Shown one piece after another: positions 38,549 to 51,394 of a stretch of 64,000 bases of DNA. The translations under genes were made by a program, and so were the position numbers. Every line of letters starts with the position of its first letter. Position 1 is the stretch's first letter. The stretch is from Ophiura sarsii (lineage: Eukaryota > Echinodermata > Ophiuroidea > Amphilepidida > Ophiuridae), in assembly GCA_035610835.1 (NCBI GenBank), contig CM069455.1:35049596-35113595 (forward strand), given 5' to 3'. The notes under the pieces were generated by a model that had not been told where the DNA came from, ran no database searches, and saw nothing but the letters and a program-made list of their open reading frames with translations.

Positions 38549-38590
38549 CAGTGGTCCAAAAAATCTACATTTTTTCCGAGTCAGATTTCA
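38549..38590 (+). mobile_element. Solo terminus TACACAGTGGTCCAAAAAATC
   Basis: It resembles the left end of the 16.5-kb element. A further weak relative is GGGTGGTCTAAAAAAGAAC at 31838. No right ends were found. Confidence 0.4.
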
Positions 38591-39189
38591 CACAAAAGTG
38601 GGTAGACATCATGGATATTACATTTTAAAACATATTATTGAACAATAATTTCTGGGTCGTATATGGCGTACAATTTTAGTAAAGCTCAAATTAAATAATA
38701 GCAACTGGTTAACGAAAATTAATCACAAACCAGTTTGTACGTAAGAAAAAAGTCAATGAAATCTTCAGTGTTACACATAAAGTGTACACTTTTTGGTTAT
38801 AATGTTGATAATCTCCAAATCTCCTGGAAACGTTCAATAATCGTTTACGCTATTCATCAGCTACAATATCTCATTGGATTATACTGGAGAACGGATTCTA
38901 TTTACGCACGGGTAATCGTATAGTTGATATTTATCATTTGTGACAACTGTAATACCTTGTTGATTAGATTTTTTTCTAATAATAGCGTGATTTCCTCCCA
39001 AGTGTATAAATTAAGTCAATTACATGCACATATGTTTCGTTCGACAAAAAATGGGAATAATTGATGTACTTACGCTCGGCGAATAGGGTCCTGGAATTGA
39101 TCACATTAAAACCAGCGCGCATCTTTTGGTTTTAAAATGTCTTACTAAGCAAGCCTTAACCTTACCCGTTGTATTACACCAACGTGGAT

Positions 39190-40190
39190 TGTCTTGCATG
39201 GTCATGCAGGGCAGGGTAAACATACATTATCCATACATGTGTACTAGTTAATGAAGACTATCATCATGTTTATTTTTCTAATATATCCATTTTAGTTAAT
39301 CATGGGCGGTCAAAACCATTAATAAACGTTGAGAAATGTCTCCTATGTCACGTTTTCCGTTTTCATCAGTAAATAAGTGATATGTTTGGGCACAGTTGGG
39401 GTATGTTTATAGTCAAGACTATTTGGTTTATACCGATGACTTGTCACGGACAGAGTTTGAGAAATTGGATTTTGGAGAAAAGATTAGCACATGTTTATGA
39501 ATGACAGGTCAATCACCGTATGTAAACGGGTCATGTGTATTCATCGTCCAGCGTTAGTAACACACAGTAATGGCTGAGCAGTGATTCAGCGATAACTTGT
39601 TTAATGACTTACCATATTGTGCCATCAAGTTGATATAATTGATTGGAGAAAAAAATATGAACAGTATAAAAACAATATCATAGTCCAAATCGATATTAGG
39701 TGAACTCTGTCAATGTCATCAAGATATTTTTATCCGTTGCGAGATGGCATGACATTAATGAAAATCGGTGAACACCTGTTTCTCACTTTCAGCGTATCTC
39801 AATTAATAAACCTCACACAACACATTTCAAAACTGCCGCTTAATAAAGTATGGTATAAATCACTTAAGCAGAACAATGCTGTTATCATTGTATATAGATA
39901 TATTGAACTATATGAGCATTCCATTTTCCTGATAACGTCCTCTACATACTAAGTGTTTCACTTCATGTTATAAATCAAAGTTGACTGCTAACTTGAATGT
40001 AATACTATGATCATGAGGCCGCACGTTACCTGGAACAGGTGGACGTAGTTTAGATTATGGTTTAGACTAGAGAGGCTAATGTTTACGTTATACGCCACAG
40101 TGCTTACATAAGTGCCGGGTTTTTGTTCTGTTGGCATTCGTCTATCTTTTATTCATTTACACAATTTTAACCTCATCGTCCTAGGCATTC
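39190..40190 (+). repeat. Diverged intron duplication, unit 1
   Basis: Similar blocks recur at 40515-41635: GGTAAACATACATTATC near 39213, and TTATAAATCAAAGTTGAC near 39970. Identity is modest and indels are many. Confidence 0.6.
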
Positions 40191-40316
40191 AATGGAATAT
40201 GATGGTAAACAAAGCAAGCGAAAAACATAACAATAGAGAAAAACGAACCCGATTTATTTTAAATACAACCAAAATCAGCGAACATCATCGAACATGTTTT
40301 GATTTTCATCATTTGT

Positions 40317-40484
40317 CTTACAGGCGACGAAAAATACCTCTGTTCTACGGGTGATGGGTGGGGTTTTTTCATGATAATTTTGATAAATTTGCAACAATAT
40401 TTAAACTCAAAATTAACCAAATGAAAAAAATGGGTCGGTCGGGCCGGTATTTAACAGGGGTTTTGTTTGTCGCCTAAGCTAAAA
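40317..40484 (+). mobile_element. CGACGA / GGTCGG-family element
   Basis: It starts TTACAGGCGACGAAAAATAC and ends GGGGTTTTGTTTGTCGCCTAA, with GGTCGGTCGGGCCGG inside the right end. Inverted ends of about 15 bp define the element. Confidence 0.7.
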
Positions 40485-40514
40485 CAATAATGCTCCTCAT
40501 TAAATTCATCGTTA

Positions 40515-41635
40515 TTGTTATACATGGACACACAGGGCGTGGTAAACGTACACTATCTGTACGTGTACCCTAATTAACTAAGCATACTATTAGCAACTCA
40601 TTAGCAGTCTATCCATTTCACCAGTCCTGTGTTTCATTTAGAACTTGGGAATCTCTCTCCTCCCCGCTTTTCTCAGTTTTCTAGTACTTAAACCAATTTA
40701 CACTAGTAATTAGACGTATGTAACCAAAAATATATCCAGTTTACCAGTTAATACATAGGCATTTCCTGCTCCCTGTTTTATTAGGCTCTAACATCAGCTA
40801 TGTAAAGTCAATAGGGTTTCTCCTCTCTTGATCAGTGTTTTTGTCACCTCTATATCTATACTTATGACAGTTCAATCTCCAGATCTTAAGACCGAAATGT
40901 TTACATAAAGATCTCTTTAACTAATAGAAATAATAGCGATATATATAAACTTGTTGTAACACTTTTGAAGAAGAGCATCTTACAAAAGCACAACTTTTGT
41001 TATGACACCCTCGTAACTTAATTACTACACATATAATACATGCGAGCACGGGGAGGTTGGGGTGTCACTCAGATACTTTTTTGGTAGGGATGTGCCGCCA
41101 GCAAAATGAAAATTGACCCAAACATTTACTATTTTTTCGGGGGGGGGGGGGAATTGGCCCATATGTTTACCAGAGACCTATAATTTGTCTACATAGTTGA
41201 CAGATGTTGCTAAAATGTCTGTGAAAAACAGCAAATTTAAGGATTTTAGCACCATAAATTTACCATAAATGGCTATGAAGGGAGACCATATTTGAATGCA
41301 CATCCCCGTGATCGCATATCCACTAAGTGCCCCCCCCCCCCCCGGATGCATGAGTATTTCTAGTATTCCAATACGTTGATGACATCCCCTTCATGAAAAG
41401 TGTAACACCACATGTTATAAATCAAAGTCGACAGCTAACTTGAATGTGATACGATCACGAGGCCACGGATCACTTGTAACAGTGGAGAAAAAAACTGTCT
41501 TACTTATTTTTTGTTGGATAGTAGGCCAATGTTTACCTTATATGCTGCAGTTGGACTGGCAGTTTCTACATTTTGATCAGATTTCGTTATGCTTTTATTT
41601 GTTTATTCATTTCCTCGTAGCATTCACACAATAAA
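40515..41635 (+). repeat. Diverged intron duplication, unit 2
   Basis: Partner of 39190-40190. It also contains a G-run at 41139 and a C-run near 41330 flanking sequence absent from unit 1. Confidence 0.6.
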
Positions 41636-41656
41636 AAGTTGTACGCACAAATCAGA

Positions 41657-42204
41657 TACAGTCATCAAAATAACTGACCAGGTAATGAATATAGTCTTAA
41701 CTCCAACACTATAGCTCATACATAAAAAATATTAAATAATGAAGTTGTAAAGAACTTTCTCTTCTTTAACTGGATACATTATTTATTAAGGTCAGTTAAT
41801 GATTAAGAACGCAACATTGAAAAGAGTAGAACAAAGTGCAGTTTACATGTTTTACACTTTTGAACACCCGGGACAGTGAGACAGTTATGTGTTTGGGTTG
41901 CATTGATCAATTGAAGCATCCCCAATCCCCGTCTTACTATCGACCAGTGAGTTGTCGCTACCAATAATCTGCCTGTTGCTAGTCCGAGGCTGCGTGTAGA
42001 CGAACGAAATATTAAAATGCAAAACGGACTTTGTGTTGGTTAAGGGCACATAACTGAGTAAATATTCATTCAATCTTGACGTGTAATATCTCAAATTAAA
42101 GACAGGAAATTCCCTTTATTGTCGAATATGTTCACGTAGGAGTTATTGTTTTTGAGTTGAGAGCATATTTTTTACCTGCTCAGTTACTTTTTTTGAGGAC
42201 TGTA
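41657..42204 (+). mobile_element. TA-flanked element with CAGTCCTCAAA ends, copy 1
   Basis: Ends CAGTCATCAAAATAACTGAC and GTTACTTTTTTTGAGGACTG are inverted next to TA. The middle contains TGTTGCTAGTCCGAGGCTGC, shared with the second copy. Confidence 0.8.
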
Positions 42205-42945
42205 TATCAACCACGTAATTATTAAATCCAAATGTGTTTCTGCTGGATTTACGAAAGACCGTTGACCACCTGTATGTTAATATTTACCAAGTGTATACAC
42301 GTTAGATAAAATGTCAATAACTGTTGTATGAAAAAGAAATTCAAAAACATACTAAGTGTTACACTAATTTACACTAGAATGATGTTAACAACTTAATACA
42401 AACCAATATTTGTTTTCACTCTTCGTCGATAACCAGTAAATGGGGTTTTTTATTTTTACTTTCGATTCAATTTGACCTTAATCAAAGTTGATCGGTACAT
42501 GTACCTGCTTCTACCTAGAAACTCAAAGGTGTGTACCGCGTAACTGCAAATGATATACAAAAACGATCTCAATATTTGATTGTAGAGTTTTAGAGCTTAA
42601 AGTGTTCTTGTCAATTTAGTACAATATTTGACATGTGACAACAGTTTTTAGTTTTATATCATCCTTCCTATTTGCTGATGTATTAAGGTTGCCATTTCAA
42701 GGGGCACTGAGAAATTGCCGAGAAAAATGAAATTTGGAGGGAAGGAAAAGGAATTGTTTCAATAGATAAGGTACGTAGGAACCATGAAGTGTACTGATTC
42801 ATTGGAAAACGGTTGAATACTAGTAATGGCGCTAGATTGAAATTTGGTTGAAGCAAGTTATGTGGTGATTGATGCTGATAATTTCGATGTGATCTACTAA
42901 CATTGAAATTACCAAATTGGGAAATGTTACATGATAGATGGCGAA
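42205..42945. other. Unassigned intron DNA
   Basis: GGGGCACTGAGAAATTGCC near 42701 is mirrored by CTCTCAGTGCCC near 43426, hinting at an older element enclosing the palindrome at 42946. No exon seen. Confidence 0.45.
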
Positions 42946-43327
42946 TTAAAGGCATATTATGTGATCTTTTCCAGAGAGCGCCCTCTATTCATTATTTTTT
43001 TTAGAAAGTAGATTTTCTTGCAGATTTACATTTCTGATCATAAATCAGACATACATTCCAAGTTACAGAGCGATACGATTCCTAATTACCTCAAAATCAT
43101 GGTTTTAGAGTGAATTTAGAGTGAAAAATATAAACTGTCGGGATTTCGACAGTTTATTTTCACTCTAAAACCATGATTTTGAAGTAATTAAGAATCGTAT
43201 CGCCCTGTAACTTGGAATGTATGCATGATTTATGATCAGAAATGTAAATCTGCAAGAAAATCTGCTTTCTATTTTTTTTTTCGATGTTGAGGGCGTTCCC
43301 TGGAAAGATCACATAATATACCTTTAA
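42946..43327 (+). mobile_element. Palindromic TTAA element, second family, copy 2
   Basis: TTAAAGGCATATTATGTGAT opens it and ATCACATAATATACCTTTAA closes it, with TTAA on both sides. The arms are nearly perfect complements with a short loop near 43135, so its RNA would form a long hairpin. Confidence 0.9.
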
Positions 43328-43473
43328 GGTAAACGGTTTCAGATGGTAATTAGTATGCTTAAGTATTACGTAAGTGAAAAAACCCTGATTTCCAGAAAAA
43401 TGAAGGGCGCACTCCCATACGCATCTCTCAGTGCCCTTTAATGTTGTGATATGTTTACCTATGCATGTTTGTG

Positions 43474-43612
43474 AGCATTCCACTTAGCTGATGATATCCT
43501 CTACATACTAAGTATTTTACTACGTGTTATAAATCAAAGTTGACTTCTAACTTGACTATAATACTCTGATCATGAGGCCCCACGCTACCTGTAACAGGTG
43601 GTCAGAGTTAAG
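43474..43612 (+). repeat. Third copy of the intron repeat block
   Basis: CTCTACATACTAAGT and TTATAAATCAAAGTTGACTT match 39.9 kb closely. It is cut by the CACGCGG-family element at 43615. Confidence 0.7.
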
Positions 43613-43614
43613 CA

Positions 43615-43834
43615 TTATCACTTTCTATGCGGCTATTCAGAAACCTTTCCCAACTTTCAAGGTCTACCTCATGGATTACTGAACCAATACTAGGCATGTT
43701 TGTACTTATTTAAATGTATTTCTCATGGTGATTCCAAATATGGCAACGAAATTCAATAATTATGAAATTTTTGAAACATTTTGTGAACATTTGGAATGTC
43801 GTCTGCAGCCGCCTGCCGCATGGAAAGCATGATG
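43615..43834 (+). mobile_element. CACGCGG-family MITE, copy 13
   Basis: A complete core has mutated ends (TTATCACTTTCTATGCGG, GCATGGAAAGCATGA). It interrupts a copy of the 39.9/41.4/43.5-kb intron repeat. Confidence 0.82.
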
Positions 43835-45565
43835 TAATACGTGAGTATAGGGGTGTGTATGGATGGTTATGCTTTGATTAGTGAGCAATGTTTGCTTATT
43901 GGAGAAGCAGTGTTTGCCTTTTCAACAAGATTCTGCTTTCATTTCAAATTTAAATTGGTCCAAGAAAATTGCTTTAGACGATTGTTTGTTGTGAAAATAA
44001 ATACTAACCCTGTGTGATAGGAAAAGGTACATACACAAACTGTGTGCTGCTGAATATCAAACTTGTTTCACTGATAAAAATGGTTCATTTTGACTAACAG
44101 TTATTATACTTTACTTCTGATGTTTCAAAATGTTTTGAAAGACACATATTATTGCACTGACAACATTCGTTGAAAATAGTCAGTAAAATACGTTAATTTG
44201 CCATTTCATAATGGTGTTTCAAATGAAAATGAATTCGATTTATTTGATGAAAGTGAAGTTATTCTGTAACAGTGTTGCATTCAAACAAAAATGATTTTAG
44301 AACACTAAAATAAATTGAAATATCGAGGCATTCAGTTTCTGCGGAGACATTTTGTTAAACGTTACACATCAGAATCACTCAGAATCCACCGAAAACTCGT
44401 TATACCGAAATACATACCCCATATCTTTAACTTTAAAATAGCAAAATAGGTTGTAGGCCTATAGCACCACCAAGAAGATACCACAATCCGAGCCTGGGAA
44501 ATATATAATGTTGACTTTGTTTTCTCCGGCAATCCTCTACTATGGTCATAAGTATCAACATATCCAAAAATGAACTTTGTAGGACTTATAATAACAAAAC
44601 AAGTTTATTTATGGTAGACCATCACCTTAAGTTGGTCCCAATGGTCTCAGATATTTCCCACTTATTTTTAACATATTAGATTCGAGTTGATTCAGACGTT
44701 TCCAGAACAATCAATTAACCTGCAAATATTAAGCAGCAACATGTATAGCTTTGATAATATAACATAATAATCGTTTAGCTTACCCAATTACGATAAATCG
44801 TATTCAATGTGAATTCAGCATTCATAGTGATCTCCCTAAGCTGTTACGATCATTCTTAAGGATTCACAGCCGCCCACGGAAAGAATTAAACTATACTTAT
44901 TCTAATCCATCCACGTATGCACCACATATCTTCTTAATCTTTAGAACATAAAGAAAAACAGCCTATGTTAAGAGTTCATTTGAGATAATTGAAATATAAG
45001 TCTCAGTTTTAAAACCCAGCGTAGATCAATCATTCCTTGATTTGTTATATAAACATCGCGTCCAATTCCCGATCTCTTACAATGACACATTTAATATCTT
45101 CAAAAAATAAGATGCAGCTACTATTTTATCTTTAATTGCTTGACATGCTTATCAAAACACGCACAAACGTCAGTTGCAGATAGCCTCGGGTCTGTAATGA
45201 TTTTTGCCCTTTTAAATTGTGGTAATTTGTATTTTTGGAAGAATGATACATGCTAGTGTCGTTGCCCGCTGAAATAATACGACGATGGCTATGGTATTGT
45301 GGCCATAGCAAATCTATATTATCTCTACATATATCTTACGGGGATGTTCATGTGCGAGGTTATCTTGTATTATATACCTGAGATATTCTTGATAGCCGTG
45401 ATTAGTCCCTATTAATGCTGTCACTGAGTCGTCGTGTCTTATATAGATTTTAAGGGCACTTAAAAAACACTTCGAATATTTATATCCAATATGCGAAGTC
45501 AACTATTGTGTCGATTACTAAAATATGCTTTTTGAAATATAATCGAATGTAATTTATAACGCGCA
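43835..45565. other. Unassigned intron DNA
   Basis: No exon or repeat recognised. Confidence 0.55.
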
Positions 45566-46500
45566 TACATGATGTCCCAGAATGATTTATACCGGGAAAG
45601 GAGAAGGTATCTAACTATGAATGCCATTTTTATTATTAAAGGTACATATGATTCTAACATCTACAAATTTTAATGTATTTTGAATTTTTAAAATCGAACA
45701 TTTCAGACAGAAATAATGGACTCTTTTGTAAAACTGGTAGATTCCAAATTTGACCGAAATTACTTCTTTTGAAACGCTTAACACCATTGACCATGTTTGG
45801 CATAAAGCTCAATTCAAATGATATGCAGGTAATTTGTTAATTTCCACTACACAATTAGTATATATATATATCAACCGTTGGTGATGTTTTATGAAGCAAT
45901 ATTTGAAAAGTGTGAGGGAATTGTTCTGCTTGAGTGTTTTATATCTTAAAGGGGTGTTAAGAGATGTGATGGAGGCAGCGCCCTTAATGACAAAAATGTA
46001 TGATAAAAACTGGTATTTGTATATGTTTACAATTGTATTACATGTATGAACTTACACCTATAAGGATTAAGAAAAAAATAAGCCCTCTTTGTACAACAAA
46101 ACGTCGATTAAAAATGCTGGTAGAGCAGCAACCAGCATTTTACATGGTTAAGGGTGGTATTCAACATATTTAAAACATTGGTTTTTTTAGTAGAAACAAC
46201 AATAATGGCAATTTGTAATATTCATCTTGAATTCTGAAGTAAATTAATTAACATGACATTGTGTCCCTTTAAGTGGCAGTTTTGAAGTTTGGTGTGAGTT
46301 TGATCAATTGAAATACGCTGAAAGTGAAAAGCAGGTTTTCATCGATTTTAAATTATTTCATGCCATATCGGAATGGATACAGATATGTTGATGACATTAA
46401 CAGAGTGAGTAGGAAACATTAGACTTGGACTGCAAATATTGTTTTTATATTTGTTTATATTTGTTCAAACACGGTATAGATCATTCTTGGACACCCTGTA
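45566..46500 (+). mobile_element. Non-autonomous Tc1/mariner-like element, 935 bp
   Basis: Inverted ends are ATGTCCCAGAATGATTTATA and TATAGATCATTCTTGGACAC, each bordered by TA. No transposase frame is visible. A truncated relative lies at 15316. Confidence 0.78.
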
Positions 46501-46757
46501 TATAAACAATACATATTTAGTCTCAAGCGTCTCTCAGAAAACATATAGTCTCATCACAGTTATATATCTTTAACACGTAGAATACGTGAAATTAAAAAAA
46601 ACCTAGACATAGAATACACATGGTGACTGAAGTGTGATAATCCAATAGGAAAAGTAGGGCAGCATTCAAAACCAGTACGTATAAGTACGTATACGTGACT
46701 TGTGCGTAAACAATTGCCAAAAAGTAATACGTTTTCATCTCCATACGTACAAGCACA

Positions 46758-47344
46758 TATAGTCCTCAAAATAAGTAACTGACCAGGTAAGTAATTTGTC
46801 CTCAACTCTAAAAACTATAGCTCTTACGTAAAAATATAAAATTATAAAGTTGTTAGGAAATCTCTTTTCTTCAATTTGAGATATTACACGTGGAGAATGA
46901 AGAGAATGAATGAATATTACCTCAGTTATGTGCCCAAAACCAAAAACAAAGTCAGTTTTTCATTTTAACATTTTGTTAGTCGACACGCAGCCTCGGACTA
47001 GCAACAGGCAGGGTATTGATTAACTAGTAGCGATAACTCACGGGTTGATAGTAAGATGAGGATTGGAGATGCTTCAATCATGTCAATTGATCAATGCAGC
47101 CCTTACACATACCTGTCACACGGTCCTGCTTGTTCAAAACCCAAGTGTGAAAACGTATAAAACTGCACTTTTTTCTATCCTTATCAATGCAGTGTTCTCA
47201 ATTATTAACTGATCTTCATGAACAATGTATCAAATTGAAGAAATTTCCTTGTAACTTTATAAATTAATATTTTTACGTAGGAGCAATAGTTTTGGAGTAA
47301 AGATTTTATTTATAACCTGATCAGTTACTTATTTGAGGACTGTA
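46758..47344 (-). mobile_element. TA-flanked element with CAGTCCTCAAA ends, copy 2
   Basis: It has the same ends as the 41.7-kb copy but the middle (GCAGCCTCGGACTAGCAACA) is in the opposite orientation, so the two copies face each other about 4.5 kb apart. Confidence 0.8.
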
Positions 47345-48048
47345 ACATTAATGACCTGACACCAATACAAATAGGTCAACATTGCCCATTATATGTTATG
47401 TTAAAAAACTATATTAGTGTACCAAAAATAAAAATAAAATAATATAAATATAGAAAATATAGAAAAGCAATTGATGTGAACAGAATTGCTTGACCATGGC
47501 AATTAATTTTTGAGAATTTGTTTAATGATGGCAACCGCAAATGTAATAGATACATTGACGAAGATTTATTGCATGATACATGAGGCGCAATAAGGAAAAA
47601 AATATCAATATTGAGTTATTTATATTATCATGATAATAATTATGTATAAATTCAGGGACATTTTGGTACCAATGTCAATGTAATACCCATATACCTAACA
47701 AAGTTACGGACGAGTGAAAATCACTTTATCGCAAAATATAAAATGCAAATAGTCAACTTATGGACATTAAACATTTTGGTTTTGTTAACAATTCAATGGA
47801 GTAAATGAATATAAAATACTTCAAATTGTAGTAACTGTTAAACTCTCTATTTTCAAGAATTTGAGTCATTGATTGGGTTTAAGATGTATCAAAGATGAGA
47901 AATAAGACTTTTTCTGATTTTGAATTTTGAATTATTGTCCAACATTAGTGCTCTTAAATCAAATTAGCTACTGCCGCATTGTGCCTCATTTACTCATGTT
48001 AGGTCAGGTTAGGAGTGAAGCATCTTCAACACCTCAAATTTATTAATT
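47345..48048. other. Unassigned intron DNA
   Basis: No exon or repeat recognised. Confidence 0.55.
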
Positions 48049-48304
48049 AGACGACGAAGAAAAAAACCTGTTATACGGGCAAACGGACCTCCAAGGTTAG
48101 GATCAGTCGTTCGGGCGTTTTGTTCTTCTTTTCTTTTTCTTTTTTTACAAAACATTTCGGGAATCGTTGGGGAATTGTACAAAACAAAATCGGGTGTTTT
48201 TTTTTGTTTTTTGTTTTTAATTTGTTTTTTGTTTTTTTAAAGCAAATGTTTTCAAAACATTTCCCCAAAAAATGTCGACAAAAAATGAGGGTTCTTCGTC
48301 GCCT
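48049..48304 (+). mobile_element. CGACGA / GGTCGG-family element
   Basis: AGACGACGAAGAAAAAAACC and GAGGGTTCTTCGTCGCCT are inverted ends. The middle is T-rich low complexity. Confidence 0.7.
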
Positions 48305-48359
48305 ATCACAATAATTGACTCATGGACTCTGGTTTTAATTTCTAAAACAATGTGGACAT

Positions 48360-48990
48360 TTATCTATCTATCTATCTAGCCTATTTCACTCCACTACAGA
48401 AGGAAGGCCTCTTCATCAATTTTCAATTTCACTCTGTCCTGAGCTGTCCTTTTCCAAGTAACGTTGCCATACTATTTGATATCGTCTTTTTGGCCTGCCT
48501 CTTCCTCTGGTGAATGCCCTGGGGATCCATCTGTTGTCTTCCCTCCTGGTTAGATGGCCAGCCCATCTCCATTTTGTTTATTATTTCCAGTATGATGTCC
48601 CTCACTTCTGTTTTCTTCCTTAAATCTATGTTGGTCACCCTGTCCCGTGTTGTAACGCCAATCAATATCCTTTCCATTGCCCTCTCAGTGACTTTTAGCT
48701 TCTTGCCCAATCTCTTAGTTGTTGTCCATGTTTCTGAGCCATATGATAGCACTGGGATGATACACTGGTTGAAAATTGGTCGCTTTAGTGACAATGGTAG
48801 GTCTTCATCACGAAAGATAAAGCTGAGCTTACCAAACGTCACCCATGTTTATAGCTATATCCTTCTGTTCACTTCCCCTGCTGTTTCAAATGGAATGTTT
48901 AATTTTAAATTAAGCATGTTGAGGTCGTGTTGTTTAATTATTATAGGGCTTGATATAGTAGCTTGTACGGATAACTTATTGGTTTCAAAT
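48360..48990 (-). mobile_element. Decayed 3' end of an RTE-type LINE
   Basis: The fragment ends on its 3' side in a GATA-type tetranucleotide repeat (plus strand 48360-48378), a tail style common in RTE-clade LINEs. The protein remnant shows NQCIIPVLSYGSETW and a following RAMER block, matching the conserved C-terminal part of RTE/craniofacial-development-2-like reverse transcriptases. EVNRRI upstream is followed by stops. Endonuclease and RT core are absent. Confidence 0.8.
48390..48842 (-). pseudogene. RTE reverse-transcriptase C-terminal remnant with frameshift
   Basis: The frame starting near 48842 reads FGKLSFIF, then LPLSLKRPIFNQCIIPVLSYG, then the RAMER region and NKMEMGW. Near 48555 homology shifts to another frame, where GHLTRREDNRW and RGRGRPKRRY continue the family pattern down to about 48420. 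That frameshift and the upstream stops mark it as dead. The 159-codon plus-strand frame over the same span is its antisense shadow. Confidence 0.78.
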
Positions 48991-49041
48991 TAGTTTGTCA
49001 TCGATTGTTAGGATAAGTTCATCGGGATTGATATGAGGATG

Positions 49042-49275
49042 TTAACACTTTCCACGCGGCTATTAGTTTAGCTATTTCAAAAACAGATTTTTCAGAAACC
49101 TTTCCCAACTTTCAAAGCCTATCTCAAGAATTACTGAACCAATGTTTGTACTTATTTTAATGAATTTCTCATGGTGAGTCCAAATATGGTAAGAACATTC
49201 AACAATTTTGACAATTTTGAAACATTTTGTGAAATTTTGGAATGTCTTCTGCAGCTGCCTGCCGAGTGAAATGAT
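49042..49275 (+). mobile_element. CACGCGG-family MITE, copy 14
   Basis: The left TTAACACTTTCCACGCGG is perfect. The right end decays after TGCCTGCCGAGTG. Confidence 0.85.
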
Positions 49276-50372
49276 AGGATGCTCTTAGTACAATTGGTAC
49301 TCACATAATCGACGTTTCACAACCGTTTATTATAGTGATATCGATATTGTTGATAGAATAAATTGTTTAATAAATTCAGGGCATCGATAAGCTTAATGAC
49401 TACTTGCATGTAACACAAATAAACTGGTTAATATTATCTTAACTATTATTGGGTTTTGTTATTATTGGTTAGTATTTTACAGAAGTAGTAGACCAAAATC
49501 AAGAGCAAAATCTGATCAAATCACAATTCACGAAGGTGTTACACAGTGGCATATAATAATACAGGAGTAAAATTCATTGTATTTTTTTTATATGTTAGTG
49601 AATAATTTCTTGTCACCAGGGTGTTTTGTGCAGACAGGAGATGTTCCCGGAAGAGCTAAGGTGTGATAATGCGAAAACTGATATTATACTGAATGTTAAT
49701 TGCCAAATGGGCCTCAAGTTAACCGCTATATCTCAAGAAATGGGAACAGGTACTTTAGCACAATTGCTGCCTCGTGACATTTTACGACAAGCTTGGGTTT
49801 TTGGAAGCCAATCTTGAGTCCACATGATAGGATTTGTGATACGAGGTATATACAAAACTGAGAGGATTTCACTATAGATTCAAAAATATGCTTAAACCGC
49901 GTTGATGGGTGAGTATAGATGTTAATTTAGTGCGACAAAGGAAATTATAAACGTAGCTAATATAGTGATGATTCTTAGCGCAATACTTCATCATATCATT
50001 CAAAGGTTGAGCGTCAGAAGGCCTTGATTCAAAAAATGCTATTTTGAAATAATCAACTTTTTTATATATTTGGGACTCATTACAATACACTGTAGCACCC
50101 AACTTATAACTCTTATTTTAGTCAAAGAGTGTGTATGAGGTTTCTCTTTATGGTTCTGAAAATCTAGGTTTTATGGATTATTTTTGTACCAAATTATCAA
50201 TTTGCCAAAAAATTGAGTTGCGGCCTTCTGGCGCTCCTCCCTCGAATTGTCCATTTTACTAAAGTCACTCAATTCTGAACTGATTTGATATAAGGCAGGT
50301 ATTTGACATCAATACTACTATTATACTCTAGTAATAAACGGTGAGTTGAACTAGATCATTGGGTAAAGCCAT
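49276..50372. other. Unassigned intron DNA
   Basis: A 63-codon frame at 49626-49817 was examined as a possible exon and shows no receptor similarity. Confidence 0.5.
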
Positions 50373-50664
50373 AGAAGATTGAAAGGTCTTCCCACAATGC
50401 ATTGCGCGAACGCCAGCCAACTAAAGCTTTTTCACACGATGCATTTGTCGAGCTCTTATGTTTTAGAAATATGAAAAAAGGAACATTGGATAACCAATCT
50501 ATTCATTGCTGTAAACTAGAACCTAAGAGCTCCAACGATGAACGCGCTATGAAGCCGTGATTGTGTGCATTATGTTTATGGGAACCGAGACAATTTGGAG
50601 ACCAGAATTAGGGAATTTTGCATACAAACGCAATGCATTGTGGTGGTGTCTTTAATATCTTCTT
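50373..50664 (-). mobile_element. ATGCATTG-family MITE, copy 3
   Basis: It runs from AGAAGATTGAAAGGTCTTCC to GTGTCTTTAATATCTTCT. The terminal repeat region is about 35 bp with an intact ATGCATTGCGCG end. Confidence 0.88.
50389..50406 (+). promoter_or_regulatory. Candidate ZNF143/Staf site in MITE end
   Basis: The 18-mer TTCCCACAATGCATTGCG fits every position of the Staf/ZNF143 consensus YWCCCRNMATSCMYYRCR as I recall it. Occupancy is not shown by sequence. Confidence 0.5.
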
Positions 50665-51394
50665 AGGGGTAAAGCTGAGCACAGTATTTCGATACCAGTT
50701 TTTATCTCTCGTGATATGATCCCGATAGATGATACATCCCGCGAGGATCCAGGCACTGTTCCCTCACAACATGTCAACAAATATCATCGTCATTACCATA
50801 CCATACTCATGATAATAACTAGCGTTTGATATAATATCGCTCGGTTATTTTTACAGTGTGGATCCAAAGACGTGTTTTCGTTTCACGCCTTTTATGAATA
50901 TATTGATGACGGGTAGTTAGATAACCAACACCTAAATGTTAACAACATATGAAAGGTCTTACATAATAGTAATGGCTTGATCAAAAGGTTTGACGACAAA
51001 TATACTTTAAAACTACTAATTACTTAGAGAGCATATCATTTGCTGATCCAATTCCTGTTTGAAGCAGGCATGCGAATGTCCACCTAAAACTCTTGAACCA
51101 TTCTTTGTGATGTCAAAATGTCCGCAACTTGATTTATTGTCAGCCCATTTTGAGGTATTTGTTACCAAATTGTGCACTTTTTTTCCTTTTTCTAATAATC
51201 TAACAATTTATAAATACGGTATGTCATGCGTAAGAGAAACACAAGATTCGTTGCAAATTTTCAAACAAATGTTTAGAAAATATTTGCGATTTGTTTAGCA
51301 AATATTTTTAAAAAAATGACTTTTTTGGTTGTTGACTTTTTTGAAACGTTTTGAAATGTTTTGAAAATTGACATCAAGCTCCCGAAGTTTTGAA
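50665..51394. other. Unassigned intron DNA
   Basis: No exon recognised; the last 100 bases become T/A-rich next to the GGTCGG-family fragment. Confidence 0.5.

Noticed and set aside
48514..48993. 159-codon plus-strand frame
   Set aside because: It is antisense to the RTE reverse-transcriptase remnant, whose motifs are clear on the minus strand.
49626..49817. Possible second receptor exon
   Set aside because: The translation does not resemble the NYGESG region that should follow the first mGluR exon.
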